The translations under genes and the position numbers were made by a program. DNA of 64,000 nucleotides from Sphaerochaeta associata. Its GTDB lineage: Bacteria > Spirochaetota > Spirochaetia > Sphaerochaetales > Sphaerochaetaceae. The notes under the pieces are model-generated. The model did not search any database. It worked only from the letters and a program-made list of their open reading frames with translations, and was not told the origin of the DNA. Positions 9,190-17,566 of the stretch are shown piece after piece (position 1 is the stretch's first letter; each line of letters begins with the position of its first letter). The stretch spans positions 2,728,001-2,792,000 of the forward strand of contig NZ_CP094929.1 in assembly GCF_022869165.1 (NCBI RefSeq). Reading direction: 5' to 3'.

Positions 9190-10977
9190 CTAGTGGATTT
9201 CGACGGCGCCGAACTTACAGGTCTCCATACAGACGCCGCACTTGATGCACAGGGCCTGATCGATGACATGAATCTGTTTTCGTTCGCCAGTGATTGCAGC
9301 GACGGGGCACTTGCGTGCGCAGGCCGTACAACCGATACACTTCTCAGCGTTGATCGTGTAGGAAATGAGTTTCTTACACGTACCGCTGGGACAGCTCTTG
9401 TCCACGATGTGGGCGAGATACTCTTCCTTGAAGTGTTTCATCGAAGAGAGGACCGGGTTGGGAGTGGTCTGTCCCAGAGCACACAGACTGCCCTTCTTCA
9501 TAGCCTCACCGATTGCAGCAAGGGTATCCAGGTCCTTGAGCGTGCCGTTGCCTGCAGTAATCTTCTCCAGGATGTTGCACAGGGACTTTCCACCGATTCT
9601 GCACGGTGCACATTTACCGCAGGATTCATCAACTGAGAAGTTCAGGTAGAACTTCGCAACGTCGACGATGCAGTCGTCTTCGTCCATGACGATCATACCA
9701 CCGCTTCCCATCATCGAGCCGATGCGGACGAGCGAGCCGAAGTCAATCGGGGTATCGAGGTTCTCCTCGGTGATGACGCCGCCCGACGGACCGCCGGTCT
9801 GCACAGCCTTGAACTTCTTGTCATGAGCGATGCCGCCGCCGATGTCGTAAATGATCTCACGAAGCGTGGTTCCCATCGGAACTTCAACCAGACCGGAGTT
9901 GCGGATCTTGCCGGTGAGGGCGAAGACCTTTGTTCCCTTGCTGTCGGATGTCCCGATCTTGTTGAACCAGTTGCCGCCCTTGGTGAGAATCACCGGGACG
10001 TTGGCCCAGGTCTCAACGTTGTTGATGACCGTCGGCTGGCCCCACAGACCCTTTACTGCAGGGAATGGAGGACGAGGCTGGGGCATGCCGCGCTTGCCTT
10101 CGATGGACTGCAGCAGGGCGGTTTCCTCGCCGCAGACGAATGCACCGGCTCCAAGACGGATTTCGATGTCGAAGTCAAAACCACTGCCCAGGATGTTCTT
10201 GCCCAAGAGGCCGTATTCACGGGCCTGCTTCATGGCAATCTCCAGGCGGTGGATGGCCAAGGGGTACTCGGCGCGGATATAGATAAATCCTTGGTGGGCT
10301 CCGATGGTCTTGCCGCAGATGGTCATGGCTTCGAGCACCGAGTGCGGGTCGCCTTCACAGGTCGAGCGGTCCATATAGGCACCCGGGTCCCCTTCGTCGG
10401 CGTTGCAGACGACATACTTGGTATCGTTCTGTACCTGGCGGGAGAAGTTCCACTTCATCCAGGTGGGGAAGCCGGCGCCGCCGCGACCACGCAGTCCTGC
10501 AGTCTTCAGCTCTTCGATGATTTCCTCGCCGGTCATCTCAAAGAGTGCTTTCTCCAGACCCTGATAGCCTTCACGGGCGATATATTCGTCGATGTTCTCG
10601 GGATCGATGAAACCGCAGTTGCGCAGTACGATGCGGAACTGCTTCTGGTAGAACTTGATGTCCTCAACCTTTGCATGCTTGCGGCTCGACTCCTTGTCGT
10701 AGAGCAGACGAGTGACTTCGCGGCCCTTGACCACATGCTCGCTGATGAGCTCCTTGGCATCCTCGGGAGCAACTTTTACATAGAAAGAGTCCTCGGGAAG
10801 GATCTTGACGATCGGGCCCTGCTCACAGAAACCGAAACAGCCGGTCTTGACGACCTGTACTTCATCGGCGACTCCCTGTGCCTTGCACTCCTCTATCAGG
10901 TTCTGGTAAATCTGGTCCGAGCGGCTTGACTCACAAGCAGTACCTCCGCAGACCAAGATGTAGTTTCTGAACGCCAT
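9190..10977 (-). CDS. hydB: NADH-binding hydrogenase subunit HydB (NuoF-like)
   Basis: 595 aa. N-terminal thioredoxin-like [2Fe-2S] domain (CGGTACESS ... CFGFCEQGP), then a NuoF core with the FMN/NADH loop GRGGAGFPTWMKW and GEETALLQSIEG, the [4Fe-4S] motif SCGKCAPCRIGG, and a C-terminal two-cluster ferredoxin domain (CIGCTACARKCP, CIKCGVCMETC). It binds FMN and NAD(H) and passes electrons between NADH and the HydA iron-sulfur chain. The ATG overlaps the upstream gene's TAA by one base (TAATG), implying translational coupling. HydA starts 21 bp downstream. Confidence 0.95.
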   Translation of the reverse strand: MAFRNYILVCGGTACESSRSDQIYQNLIEECKAQGVADEVQVVKTGCFGFCEQGPIVKILPEDSFYVKVAPEDAKELISEHVVKGREVTRLLYDKESSRKHAKVEDIKFYQKQFRIVLRNCGFIDPENIDEYIAREGYQGLEKALFEMTGEEIIEELKTAGLRGRGGAGFPTWMKWNFSRQVQNDTKYVVCNADEGDPGAYMDRSTCEGDPHSVLEAMTICGKTIGAHQGFIYIRAEYPLAIHRLEIAMKQAREYGLLGKNILGSGFDFDIEIRLGAGAFVCGEETALLQSIEGKRGMPQPRPPFPAVKGLWGQPTVINNVETWANVPVILTKGGNWFNKIGTSDSKGTKVFALTGKIRNSGLVEVPMGTTLREIIYDIGGGIAHDKKFKAVQTGGPSGGVITEENLDTPIDFGSLVRIGSMMGSGGMIVMDEDDCIVDVAKFYLNFSVDESCGKCAPCRIGGKSLCNILEKITAGNGTLKDLDTLAAIGEAMKKGSLCALGQTTPNPVLSSMKHFKEEYLAHIVDKSCPSGTCKKLISYTINAEKCIGCTACARKCPVAAITGERKQIHVIDQALCIKCGVCMETCKFGAVEIH

Positions 10978-11381
10978 TATTTACCCCCGTTCTTCTTGAT
11001 GATGTCAGCTGCCGGCCGATCGAACATATGGTCGGTCACCAATTGCTTGCCGATGATGTGCTGCTCAACAATCTTGCGAGCGGTTGCAGCATCCACTTTT
11101 CCATAGATTACGTCGGGCATGCCGGGAACGATGACCTCGATGGTCGGCTCTACATAGCATAGGCCCATGCATCCGGTCTGGGTGACCGAAACATTTTCAA
11201 TCTTCTTCTCGTCCAGAACCTGCAGGAAGGTATCGAGTACGGTTTTCGCACCGGCGGCGATACCGCAGGTACCCATTCCCACTACAATGCGGGAATCCTT
11301 TCCCTCGATGTCACGCTTCTGCAATTCGCTCTGCTTCTGGTCCCTGAGCCTTCTCAGCTCCTCAAGTGTCATTTTAGCCAT
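10977..11381 (-). CDS. thioredoxin-like [2Fe-2S] protein of the hydrogenase operon
   Basis: About 134 aa from ATG 11381 (AGGAG 8 nt upstream; a GTG two codons earlier is also possible). The sequence contains MGTCGIAAGA and TGCMGLCYVEP, the four-cysteine pattern of the NuoE/thioredoxin-like ferredoxin fold, after a helical N terminus rich in Arg/Glu/Lys. It corresponds in position to the small extra subunit between the ATPase gene and hydB in acetogen and clostridial hyd operons (HydD in some nomenclatures). It probably carries one [2Fe-2S] cluster and docks to HydB, which has a homologous N-terminal domain. Overlapped or abutted by both neighbouring genes. Confidence 0.8.
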   Translation of the reverse strand: MAKMTLEELRRLRDQKQSELQKRDIEGKDSRIVVGMGTCGIAAGAKTVLDTFLQVLDEKKIENVSVTQTGCMGLCYVEPTIEVIVPGMPDVIYGKVDAATARKIVEQHIIGKQLVTDHMFDRPAADIIKKNGGK

Positions 11382-11383
11382 GT

Positions 11384-11998
11384 TCACATCTCCTGTTGTT
11401 TGGAAAGCGGCGCTTTTTGCTTGTGTAGATCCAGACTCACGTAATACTGCCGTACATCCTCTTCCTGTGAAGTCACATACTCCTTCAGCAGGTTCAAGGT
11501 TCCACTGGTGGTCAGGTTTCCGAGGACATCCTCAAGCTCCGCCTTATCCAGCTGGTAGCTTCCTGAACCTTTGACCGTGCTGATCGTCCGTCTGATGACA
11601 AACCCCTTCGCCAGCGGGTGGGCCAACAGGATTACGAACGTTGCACACAGGTCCCCGAGTGGAGGGGCATCAAGGTGGGCCAGGTTGAAACTGAACTCAA
11701 CGGTGGTACCGACCCCGACTTCGGAGTGGAGAGCGAAGGTTCCCTCGCAGGCTTCACAAGCCTGGCTGAGAAACGGCAACCCCAATCCTACCTTACGCTT
11801 TGCGTGCTTCTTCCCATCTGTATAGAACGGGTCGAGCACCCTTTTCCGAACCTCTGCATCCATCCCTTTCCCGTTGTCCCGAACCGTGCAGTTGAGCCTG
11901 TCCTCGGTTTGGTCCACTATCAGTTCAACCTGTGAACTGTCTGCTTCGAAAGAGTTCTGAACGATATCCAGCAGATAGTCGTCGATGCAGATATGCAT
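11384..11998 (-). CDS. histidine-kinase-like ATPase of the hydrogenase operon
   Basis: 204 aa from ATG 11998. GHKL ATPase fold: N box IVQNSFEADSS, G1 VRDNGKGMD, G2 KVGLGLPFLSQACEA, then GTTVEFSF. No phospho-acceptor histidine box, sensor or membrane segment is present, so it is not a normal sensor kinase; it resembles anti-sigma-factor-type kinases. The same arrangement (NuoE-like, GHKL ATPase, small Fe-S protein, NuoF-like, HydA) is known from clostridial and acetogen hydrogenase operons, where its role is not clear. Starts 20 bp after hydC; the stop overlaps the next gene's start region. Confidence 0.85.
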   Translation of the reverse strand: MHICIDDYLLDIVQNSFEADSSQVELIVDQTEDRLNCTVRDNGKGMDAEVRKRVLDPFYTDGKKHAKRKVGLGLPFLSQACEACEGTFALHSEVGVGTTVEFSFNLAHLDAPPLGDLCATFVILLAHPLAKGFVIRRTISTVKGSGSYQLDKAELEDVLGNLTTSGTLNLLKEYVTSQEEDVRQYYVSLDLHKQKAPLSKQQEM

Positions 11999-12018
11999 TA
12001 CGAAGAGCGCCTCTCTTC

Positions 12019-12492
12019 TTACCTGAACTTCGCGATGATTCCGGAAATCTGGTCTTTTGTGACCTTGCCGAAAACCTCTCCACCGACAGTCATCACGGGA
12101 GCAAGCCCGCAACAACCAACACAGCGCACAGCCTCAAGGGAGAAATTGCCATCAGCGGTGACTGATCCGACCGGCAGCGTCAGCTGCTTGTCAATCTCGT
12201 CAATGATCGGCTGAGCACCCTTCAGATAGCAAGCCGTTCCAAGGCATACCTGGATGTTGTGCTTGCCCGGCTTGGTCAGCTTGAAGAAGTGGTAGAATGA
12301 TACGACACCCCAGATGGTTGCCAAGGGTACGTCCAGAAGGGCTGACACCTGATCCGCTGCCTCGCGGGAGATGTAACCCTGTTCCTGCTGTACCTTGTGG
12401 AGCACCATGATGAGATTGCCCGGCTTGGTTTTCCATTCCTTGATGAAAGACACCAGAGCGGGAGAGAACGTGAATTCGTTATTGTCCGACAT
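12019..12492 (-). CDS. hydC: hydrogenase subunit HydC (NuoE-like [2Fe-2S])
   Basis: 157 aa from ATG 12492 (GGAGG 4-5 nt upstream). NuoE family: KPGNLIMVLHKVQQEQGYI, the adjacent VSFYHFF motif, cluster ligands in VCLGTACYLKGA and VRCVGCCGLAPVM. Carries one [2Fe-2S] cluster and pairs with the NuoF-like HydB to oxidise or reduce NAD(H). First gene of the minus-strand hydrogenase operon, divergent from rex across a 178-bp AT-rich intergenic region, so expression probably follows the NADH/NAD+ ratio. Confidence 0.93.
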   Translation of the reverse strand: MSDNNEFTFSPALVSFIKEWKTKPGNLIMVLHKVQQEQGYISREAADQVSALLDVPLATIWGVVSFYHFFKLTKPGKHNIQVCLGTACYLKGAQPIIDEIDKQLTLPVGSVTADGNFSLEAVRCVGCCGLAPVMTVGGEVFGKVTKDQISGIIAKFR

Positions 12493-12636
12493 GTAACCTC
12501 CAGTACCCAAATAAACGTTGGGAGTATCCTAGCACTTTTTCAACCAGCTTGTACATAACATTTTTGGTATAAAACGGGGTTTTATCTACAACACCACAAT
12601 TTTTAGAACAATATATTGACCAATTACCCTAGTTAA

Positions 12637-12652
12637 TGTACAATTTTTCACA
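12637..12652. promoter_or_regulatory. candidate Rex operator
   Basis: TGTACAATTTTTCACA fits the TGT-N10-ACA spacing of Rex operators, and the flanks continue the symmetry (TTAATGT ... ACATAATTA). It ends 18 bp before the rex ATG and lies between rex and hydC, so it could serve autoregulation and hydrogenase control. TTGTACAT(T)AAC also occurs inverted at 12549-12559, nearer hydC. Inferred from pattern only. Confidence 0.5.
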
Positions 12653-12670
12653 TAATTAGGAGTAACCGAT

Positions 12671-13306
12671 ATGAACAACGACCAACTTATACGAATCACC
12701 CGATACTTCCGCTCCCTTAATCGTCTGAAGACCATCGGACTTGAGAAAGTGTTTGCACATAACCTAGCCGATGCAGCCGGTGTTTCGGCTGCCATCGTGC
12801 GTAAAGATTTCTCCCAATTAGGAATCCATGGGCAGAAACGCGGCGGCTATGAAATCCATGACCTGCTCGTCTCCCTGGGCGAAATCCTGGGCAAGGGGGA
12901 CAGCCAGAACTGCATCATCATCGGCTGTGGAAGAATCGGCAAGGCGTTGATGCACTACAACGGGTTCGAGCCGGACGGCATACGCATCGTCGCAGGCTTT
13001 GACAGCGACCCCCTGGTTTACAGCGATGCCTCCCACCCGGTGCCCATCTACCCCATCAGCCGTATCGACGAGGTGGTGGAAGCCCTGGAGGTAACAGCGG
13101 GCATCATCACCGTCCCCGAGCAGGCGGCTTCGGACAGCTATGACCGGCTGCTGAAGGCCGGTGTCATGGGAATCCTGAACTTCAGTCCCATCACCCTCAA
13201 ACCACAGGCAACCGAGGATGGACGCGTACCGGTCGTGCACAACATCAACATAGCCTTGGAGCTGGAGCAGATTTTCTACGAGCTCAAGTTTCCCAAAGCA
13301 AAATAA
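12671..13306 (+). CDS. rex: redox-sensing transcriptional repressor Rex
   Basis: 211 aa, full length for the family. N-terminal winged helix (ITRYFRSLNRLK, then AAGVSAAIVRKDFSQLG) and a C-terminal Rossmann domain with IIGCGRIGKALMHY and the DS of FDSDP, which reads the NADH/NAD+ ratio. Rex releases DNA when NADH is high, typically derepressing fermentative and hydrogenase genes. The divergent placement next to a NADH-linked hydrogenase operon makes that operon the obvious target. TAGGAG lies 9 nt before the ATG. Confidence 0.95.
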   Translation: MNNDQLIRITRYFRSLNRLKTIGLEKVFAHNLADAAGVSAAIVRKDFSQLGIHGQKRGGYEIHDLLVSLGEILGKGDSQNCIIIGCGRIGKALMHYNGFEPDGIRIVAGFDSDPLVYSDASHPVPIYPISRIDEVVEALEVTAGIITVPEQAASDSYDRLLKAGVMGILNFSPITLKPQATEDGRVPVVHNINIALELEQIFYELKFPKAK

Positions 13307-13326
13307 AGAGCAGACCGTGCGGGGCT

Positions 13327-14322
13327 CTAGCGCCGCCTGAGAGTCATCAGAACCGGGAAATGGTCGCTGATGCCCTGCATGGTCCTCACATTCCACGCAA
13401 AGGGCCTGCCGTCGCTGCTGCACAGTGACGGCAGGTTTTCTATTGAGAAGCTCTCATACTCCCACCCCATCCCGTCAAACAGTTTTCCGTTGGCCAGAAT
13501 CTGGTCGTAGCGGTGCCAAAGCCCGTCCCAACTGCAGGAACCAGGTGCACTGTCCTTCCAACCCTCATCCAGATATGCACAGTAGTAGAGCGAGGGTGCA
13601 AGGGCGGTGCGGCTGCCAACCAAGCCCAGAGAGCCGGCCATCTGATACCTGCCTGCCTCGGGATGACTCATATCCACCAAAGCCGGCTGGGTTGACGGGG
13701 AGTCCCAAATGCTGGTGGGATTTTCATTGAAGTCTCCGCACAGCAATACCGCCGAGCCAGGCCTCTCATATGAGGCCCGCGCAACAACCTTGGCAAGGGA
13801 GAGACGGAGGGCCTGTCCGTCACCAATTTGACTTTTGGCATGCAGGGCGAAGAGGCAGACATCCCCCGCTTCTGTAGCGATGGTCGCCTCCAGAACCGGC
13901 CTGATTCCTTCAGCCCCATGCACAGCTGTGGAAGCGATGGGATGGCGGCTGATGACGGCAACGGCTATGGCGGCATCCGAGCCCTTCGCAACCGCATACC
14001 AGCGGTAGCCCTTGCGGCCCAAATACCGTGAGAGCAGGTCCTCGACGACGGAAAGCCCTTCCACCTCCTGCAGGACAATCACATCAGGAAAGGAGAGCTT
14101 GTCGGAAAGCAACACTTTGGAGAGAGTGTCCAGACGCATGCGGTAGAAGCGGTCGGTCCAGACCTTGGGATCCTGATACTCCGGATATTCGCCTCCGTCC
14201 AAACGGGCGTCGAATAGATTCTGCACATTGTAGGAGAGGACTCTGAACGCTTTAGGGTCGCCCTCGATGTCACAGGAGCAGCCGGAAAACAACAACAGAC
14301 AGAGAAACAGTACGATTAGCAT
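13327..14322 (-). CDS. endonuclease/exonuclease/phosphatase-family lipoprotein
   Basis: 331 aa with a short signal peptide and lipobox FSGC (Cys15). The body is an EEP (DNase I-like) fold: VLSYNVQNLFD, VIVLQEVEGL (metal Glu), LCGDFNENPTS (catalytic Asp/Asn) and terminal ISDHFPVLMTL (catalytic His). The metal and catalytic residues all appear present, so it should be an active, surface- or periplasm-anchored phosphodiesterase, perhaps a nuclease for scavenging extracellular nucleic acid or a sphingomyelinase-like enzyme. The substrate cannot be told. Convergent with rex, 20 bp apart. Confidence 0.85.
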   Translation of the reverse strand: MLIVLFLCLLLFSGCSCDIEGDPKAFRVLSYNVQNLFDARLDGGEYPEYQDPKVWTDRFYRMRLDTLSKVLLSDKLSFPDVIVLQEVEGLSVVEDLLSRYLGRKGYRWYAVAKGSDAAIAVAVISRHPIASTAVHGAEGIRPVLEATIATEAGDVCLFALHAKSQIGDGQALRLSLAKVVARASYERPGSAVLLCGDFNENPTSIWDSPSTQPALVDMSHPEAGRYQMAGSLGLVGSRTALAPSLYYCAYLDEGWKDSAPGSCSWDGLWHRYDQILANGKLFDGMGWEYESFSIENLPSLCSSDGRPFAWNVRTMQGISDHFPVLMTLRRR

Positions 14323-14354
14323 GCTACCAAAGGCAAAGAGACAAGCTTTTTGCT

Positions 14355-16583
14355 TCAGCTCTTGGCGTTCTTGCCCAAAGAGTAGCTGAAATAGAGCATG
14401 GCCAGGGCATCCTGGACATCGAAGTGGGCAATATCCATCTCGCGCGAGCGCAATAGGCCCTTTTTCAGATTGTCAAAGCAGGGGTCGAAACTGACATCAC
14501 TGACGTCCAGGATTCCCAGGCAGAAATCCCTTAGGGCCACCCAGTCCTGATTCTTGAAATAAGAAAGCACTTCATTGTAATACAAATCGATCTGATTCAG
14601 GTCCCGCGCCTCGGTGAGGAACGGGGAGAGGAAATCCTTCGGAATACCCAGGTTCATCTGTTCATAGAGCTGGGCAAGACGTGGTGAGCCGAACTTCAGG
14701 AAGCTTGCAATCACGGCATAACGTGTCTGACGGAAAGTGGCGCTGCGTCCCTGTTCTATGGAGATGAAGAACTCCTGATAGAACGAGCCGCTCTTGTCCA
14801 TGAATCGCTTGGCGATGAGATAGTCGATCACCTCATCGATATGTTTTGCCGAGTGGCTGAGCTCGTTGACCAGACTCAGGTACTCGGTGCTTTCGGTGAT
14901 CCTGGCCAGGCTCTTGCTGGCCATCGACCGCACCGACGACCACCGGCCGTGGAGCATCAATTGCACAAGCGCATCCTTGGCCTTCTCTTCCTTACGGTAG
15001 GATCCAAGGGCCGCAATGGCATCGAGCTGTACATAGGAGTCGTCGTCCCGGGCTACCTTGATCAAGTCATCGAGCAAGGACTTTCTGGGCCGGTCTGCAA
15101 GGGTGCGCACAGCCTCCAGCTTGTCGGGAGAGAACGGGCTTGCAAGAATCTGACGGAGCTCGCTGGTGGCCAGATTGTTGAAGTTCTCACCCAGGCTGAG
15201 CATCAGGAAGCGGCGTTTTGCAGGATCACTGGTGTGCTCGAGCTTCTCGATCATGGAGACGGCGCGGATGCCGTGCATGGAGAAAATGACTTGGGCGGCT
15301 TCTTGGGAGGAGTAGGCACCCACTTCCTGAAGTCTGCTTGCCACCAAGGTTTCAATCATGGTCAGGGCGATGGCAAAGAGGAACACCAAGGTGTACCCGT
15401 TGCCGGCCACCTTTCCGTCAAGGACGAACAGGTTTCGGGCTATATCACCTTTGTCCGCCAAAAAACCACTGAATATCCCCACAAGGAAGGCAATGATGGC
15501 GATGACGAAATTGACCATCGAGTTGAAGGGAACCGTTTCGTCATCGGGCATGACTTGGGCGACCAGACGGAAGGTCAGAAGGCTGATCAGAGCAACAAAG
15601 AAGTTGGTGAGAAAGCCCAGGACAAAGAACCAGATAGGGTTGACGGTTCTGGTGACCAGGACCCATGCCATGAAAAAGAAGAGACTGAACAGGGTCGAGA
15701 AGAAGACCAAGGGACGGGAGCCAAGACGGTCTGAGAACTGCTTGCTGACATAACTGGCGGCCATGACCGAAACACCGAGGACCACCGAATACACGACGAC
15801 CACTGAGTTTGAGAGTCCCAGTTCGAGACGCAGAAATGGTGTGGTCAGACCGAAGATAACGGCCACTGCAGTGGAAAGCCAGCGCAGAATCAGGCGACGA
15901 CGGAACATCTGATCGGTCATCGCCTCCTTGAAAAGGACCATGACCGTCCGTCCCTTCTTGTAGACGATGGTGCTGCGCGACGGGATGAGGGACATTTCGC
16001 GGCTTGCAAAGAAATTTACAAAGACACCGGCCATCTGAAGTCCGATCAGGCCTGCAAGGCCTCCAAAACGTTGTATACCTAATACAAGGGCGGTAAGGCA
16101 GCGGATGACAATCGAAGAACTCTGATAGGCCGCGTTTACGTTGGCAACGACCTTGCCGCGGTTGGAGACACTGCTGATGTTCTTCAACGTCGAGTCGTTC
16201 AGCGCGATGCCGATCATGCGGAAGATGTTGAACAACGTATAGACCAGCAGCAACAGAAGCACTGCCAGGTCACCGGATATCACATACAAGCCCAGATAGC
16301 CCAGGCATACGACTCCACGAAGCACCCAGACCAGTGACTGCACCTTGATCTGGTTTCGCCCGTGGAACATCTGGGGCACGAACGGAAGTACGATTCCGGC
16401 TATGTAACTGGCAGAAGAGATGTAGCCCAAGGCAATGTTGCCGGCGCCGAAGTAGATGGCAAGGAGATATACAATGGTATCACCAAGCAGGCTGTAGGCG
16501 ACGCCGTTGTACAGCTCCTGGCGGTACATATGCTTCCTTCCTACTCGTTTTTCTGCCTCGCTGAGGTATTTTGTCTTGGGCAT
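14355..16583 (-). CDS. MFS transporter fused to C-terminal HEAT-like repeats
   Basis: 742 aa. Residues ~25-430 have about 12 hydrophobic segments and MFS loop motifs (SVSNRGKVVAN in loop 2-3, SDRLGSRPLVFFS after TM8). Residues ~440-742 are soluble and helical; 460-580 show HEAT-like repeats (LADRPRKSLLDDLIKVARDD; DAIAALGSYRKEEKAKDALV; MASKSLARITES). An MFS carrier with a 300-residue cytoplasmic repeat domain is uncommon. The start is 6 bp after the clpP-like stop, so the two are probably cotranscribed and coupled. Substrate unknown. Confidence 0.8.
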   Translation of the reverse strand: MPKTKYLSEAEKRVGRKHMYRQELYNGVAYSLLGDTIVYLLAIYFGAGNIALGYISSASYIAGIVLPFVPQMFHGRNQIKVQSLVWVLRGVVCLGYLGLYVISGDLAVLLLLLVYTLFNIFRMIGIALNDSTLKNISSVSNRGKVVANVNAAYQSSSIVIRCLTALVLGIQRFGGLAGLIGLQMAGVFVNFFASREMSLIPSRSTIVYKKGRTVMVLFKEAMTDQMFRRRLILRWLSTAVAVIFGLTTPFLRLELGLSNSVVVVYSVVLGVSVMAASYVSKQFSDRLGSRPLVFFSTLFSLFFFMAWVLVTRTVNPIWFFVLGFLTNFFVALISLLTFRLVAQVMPDDETVPFNSMVNFVIAIIAFLVGIFSGFLADKGDIARNLFVLDGKVAGNGYTLVFLFAIALTMIETLVASRLQEVGAYSSQEAAQVIFSMHGIRAVSMIEKLEHTSDPAKRRFLMLSLGENFNNLATSELRQILASPFSPDKLEAVRTLADRPRKSLLDDLIKVARDDDSYVQLDAIAALGSYRKEEKAKDALVQLMLHGRWSSVRSMASKSLARITESTEYLSLVNELSHSAKHIDEVIDYLIAKRFMDKSGSFYQEFFISIEQGRSATFRQTRYAVIASFLKFGSPRLAQLYEQMNLGIPKDFLSPFLTEARDLNQIDLYYNEVLSYFKNQDWVALRDFCLGILDVSDVSFDPCFDNLKKGLLRSREMDIAHFDVQDALAMLYFSYSLGKNAKS

Positions 16584-16589
16584 GGCTTA

Positions 16590-17165
16590 TTACAGCTCAC
16601 TCCTGGAGGAGACTATCCTGCTTACCAGACCATAGGCCTTTGCCTCTTCGGCTGAGAGCCAGTGGTCACGTTCGGTATCGAGGCGGACTTCCTCTGCACT
16701 CTTGCCGGTTTCGGAGGCGATCAGGGCGTCGAGCTTGAGGCGCAGTTTTTCCAGATGCTGGGCATGGATCTCGATATCGGTGGCCACCCCGCGCATCCCG
16801 CTCATCGGCTGATGAATCAGATAGGTTGAGTTGGGAAGTGCCAAGCGGCGCTCGGCGGGAACAGCGAGCAACACAAGGGAGGCTGCACTGGCCACCAGAC
16901 CCATGCCGATCATGGTGACGGGGGCGGTGACGAAGCGGGCCATGTCATAGATGGCATATCCGGCATCGACATCGCCGCCGGGGCTGTTGATGAAAATCTT
17001 GATCGGTTCGTTGCTCTCGCCTTCAAGCACCAAAAGCTGCTTGATCACAGCCTCCGCACTCTCCTTGTTGATCTCTCCTGAAAGGAGGATGCTTCTGGTC
17101 TTCAAGAGCTTTTCTTGTATCTGCGGATCCTGCACGGCAGGCTTCTTTTCTTCTTCTTGTGGCAT
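16590..17165 (-). CDS. clpP: ClpP-like serine protease
   Basis: 191 aa from ATG 17165 (GAAGGGG upstream); an upstream extension would run into the decayed module. ClpP family: FINSPGGDVDAGYAIYD, nucleophile Ser in GLVASAASL, His in YLIHQPMSG, and Asp in the RLDTERDHWLSAEEA region, ending AKAYGLVSRI. The Ser environment (VASAAS rather than AASMA) and the charged N terminus are those of a divergent ClpP paralogue, not the housekeeping copy. It would form a chambered peptidase with Clp ATPases. No clpX or tig nearby, unlike canonical clpP. Heads a unit with the MFS-HEAT gene. Confidence 0.85.
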   Translation of the reverse strand: MPQEEEKKPAVQDPQIQEKLLKTRSILLSGEINKESAEAVIKQLLVLEGESNEPIKIFINSPGGDVDAGYAIYDMARFVTAPVTMIGMGLVASAASLVLLAVPAERRLALPNSTYLIHQPMSGMRGVATDIEIHAQHLEKLRLKLDALIASETGKSAEEVRLDTERDHWLSAEEAKAYGLVSRIVSSRSEL

Positions 17166-17314
17166 GGAACGCCCCTTCTTGATGGTTTTAAACAAAAGTC
17201 TATCCAAGTATACGGGATAAGAGCGGCCTTGAAAAGGGAGATGGGTTTGAGATAAGGAGGTAAAACATTGCCGTTCATTGCAAAGTATCCTTGCCTCGGC
17301 ATGGGAAGAACAAT

Positions 17315-17566
17315 TCAAGATTGCTTACTCGATGGATTTTGAGGCACACCTGGACGGTTAAAAGCTTTTGCAATACAGAGCCCAAAATTTGTGTGGCGCT
17401 CAAGAGAATGCTTCCCCTCCTTGATAAAAACCCAAGACTGAAGGTAAGGCAATTCGACAGAAAAGGATACAGCATTCTTATCATAAATACGATTCAGCAA
17501 TACTCCAAGTGCTTCATCATCGGAAGGCCCCTCGACAATCACAAATACAATTTTTCTACGAGCCAC
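17315..17566 (-). pseudogene. truncated TOPRIM-like partner of the AAA ATPase
   Basis: 83 aa, beginning RKIVFVIVEGPSDDEALGVL, the first strand and acidic motif of TOPRIM/OLD-type nuclease domains, then abruptly SWVFIKEGKHSLERHTNF, which reads like the tail of such a protein. Full-length partners are usually 200 aa or more, so most of the middle, including the DxD motif, is missing; the simplest reading is an internal deletion. The start overlaps the ATPase stop by 11 bp, as in intact two-gene modules. Probably non-functional. Confidence 0.6.

Noticed and set aside
9823-10929. 368-codon open frame antisense to hydB
   Set aside because: Same reason; hydB motifs are complete on the other strand.
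14841-15734. 297-codon frame antisense to the MFS-HEAT gene
   Set aside because: Shadow of codon bias; the charged, Gly/Gln/His-rich product has no fold-like pattern.
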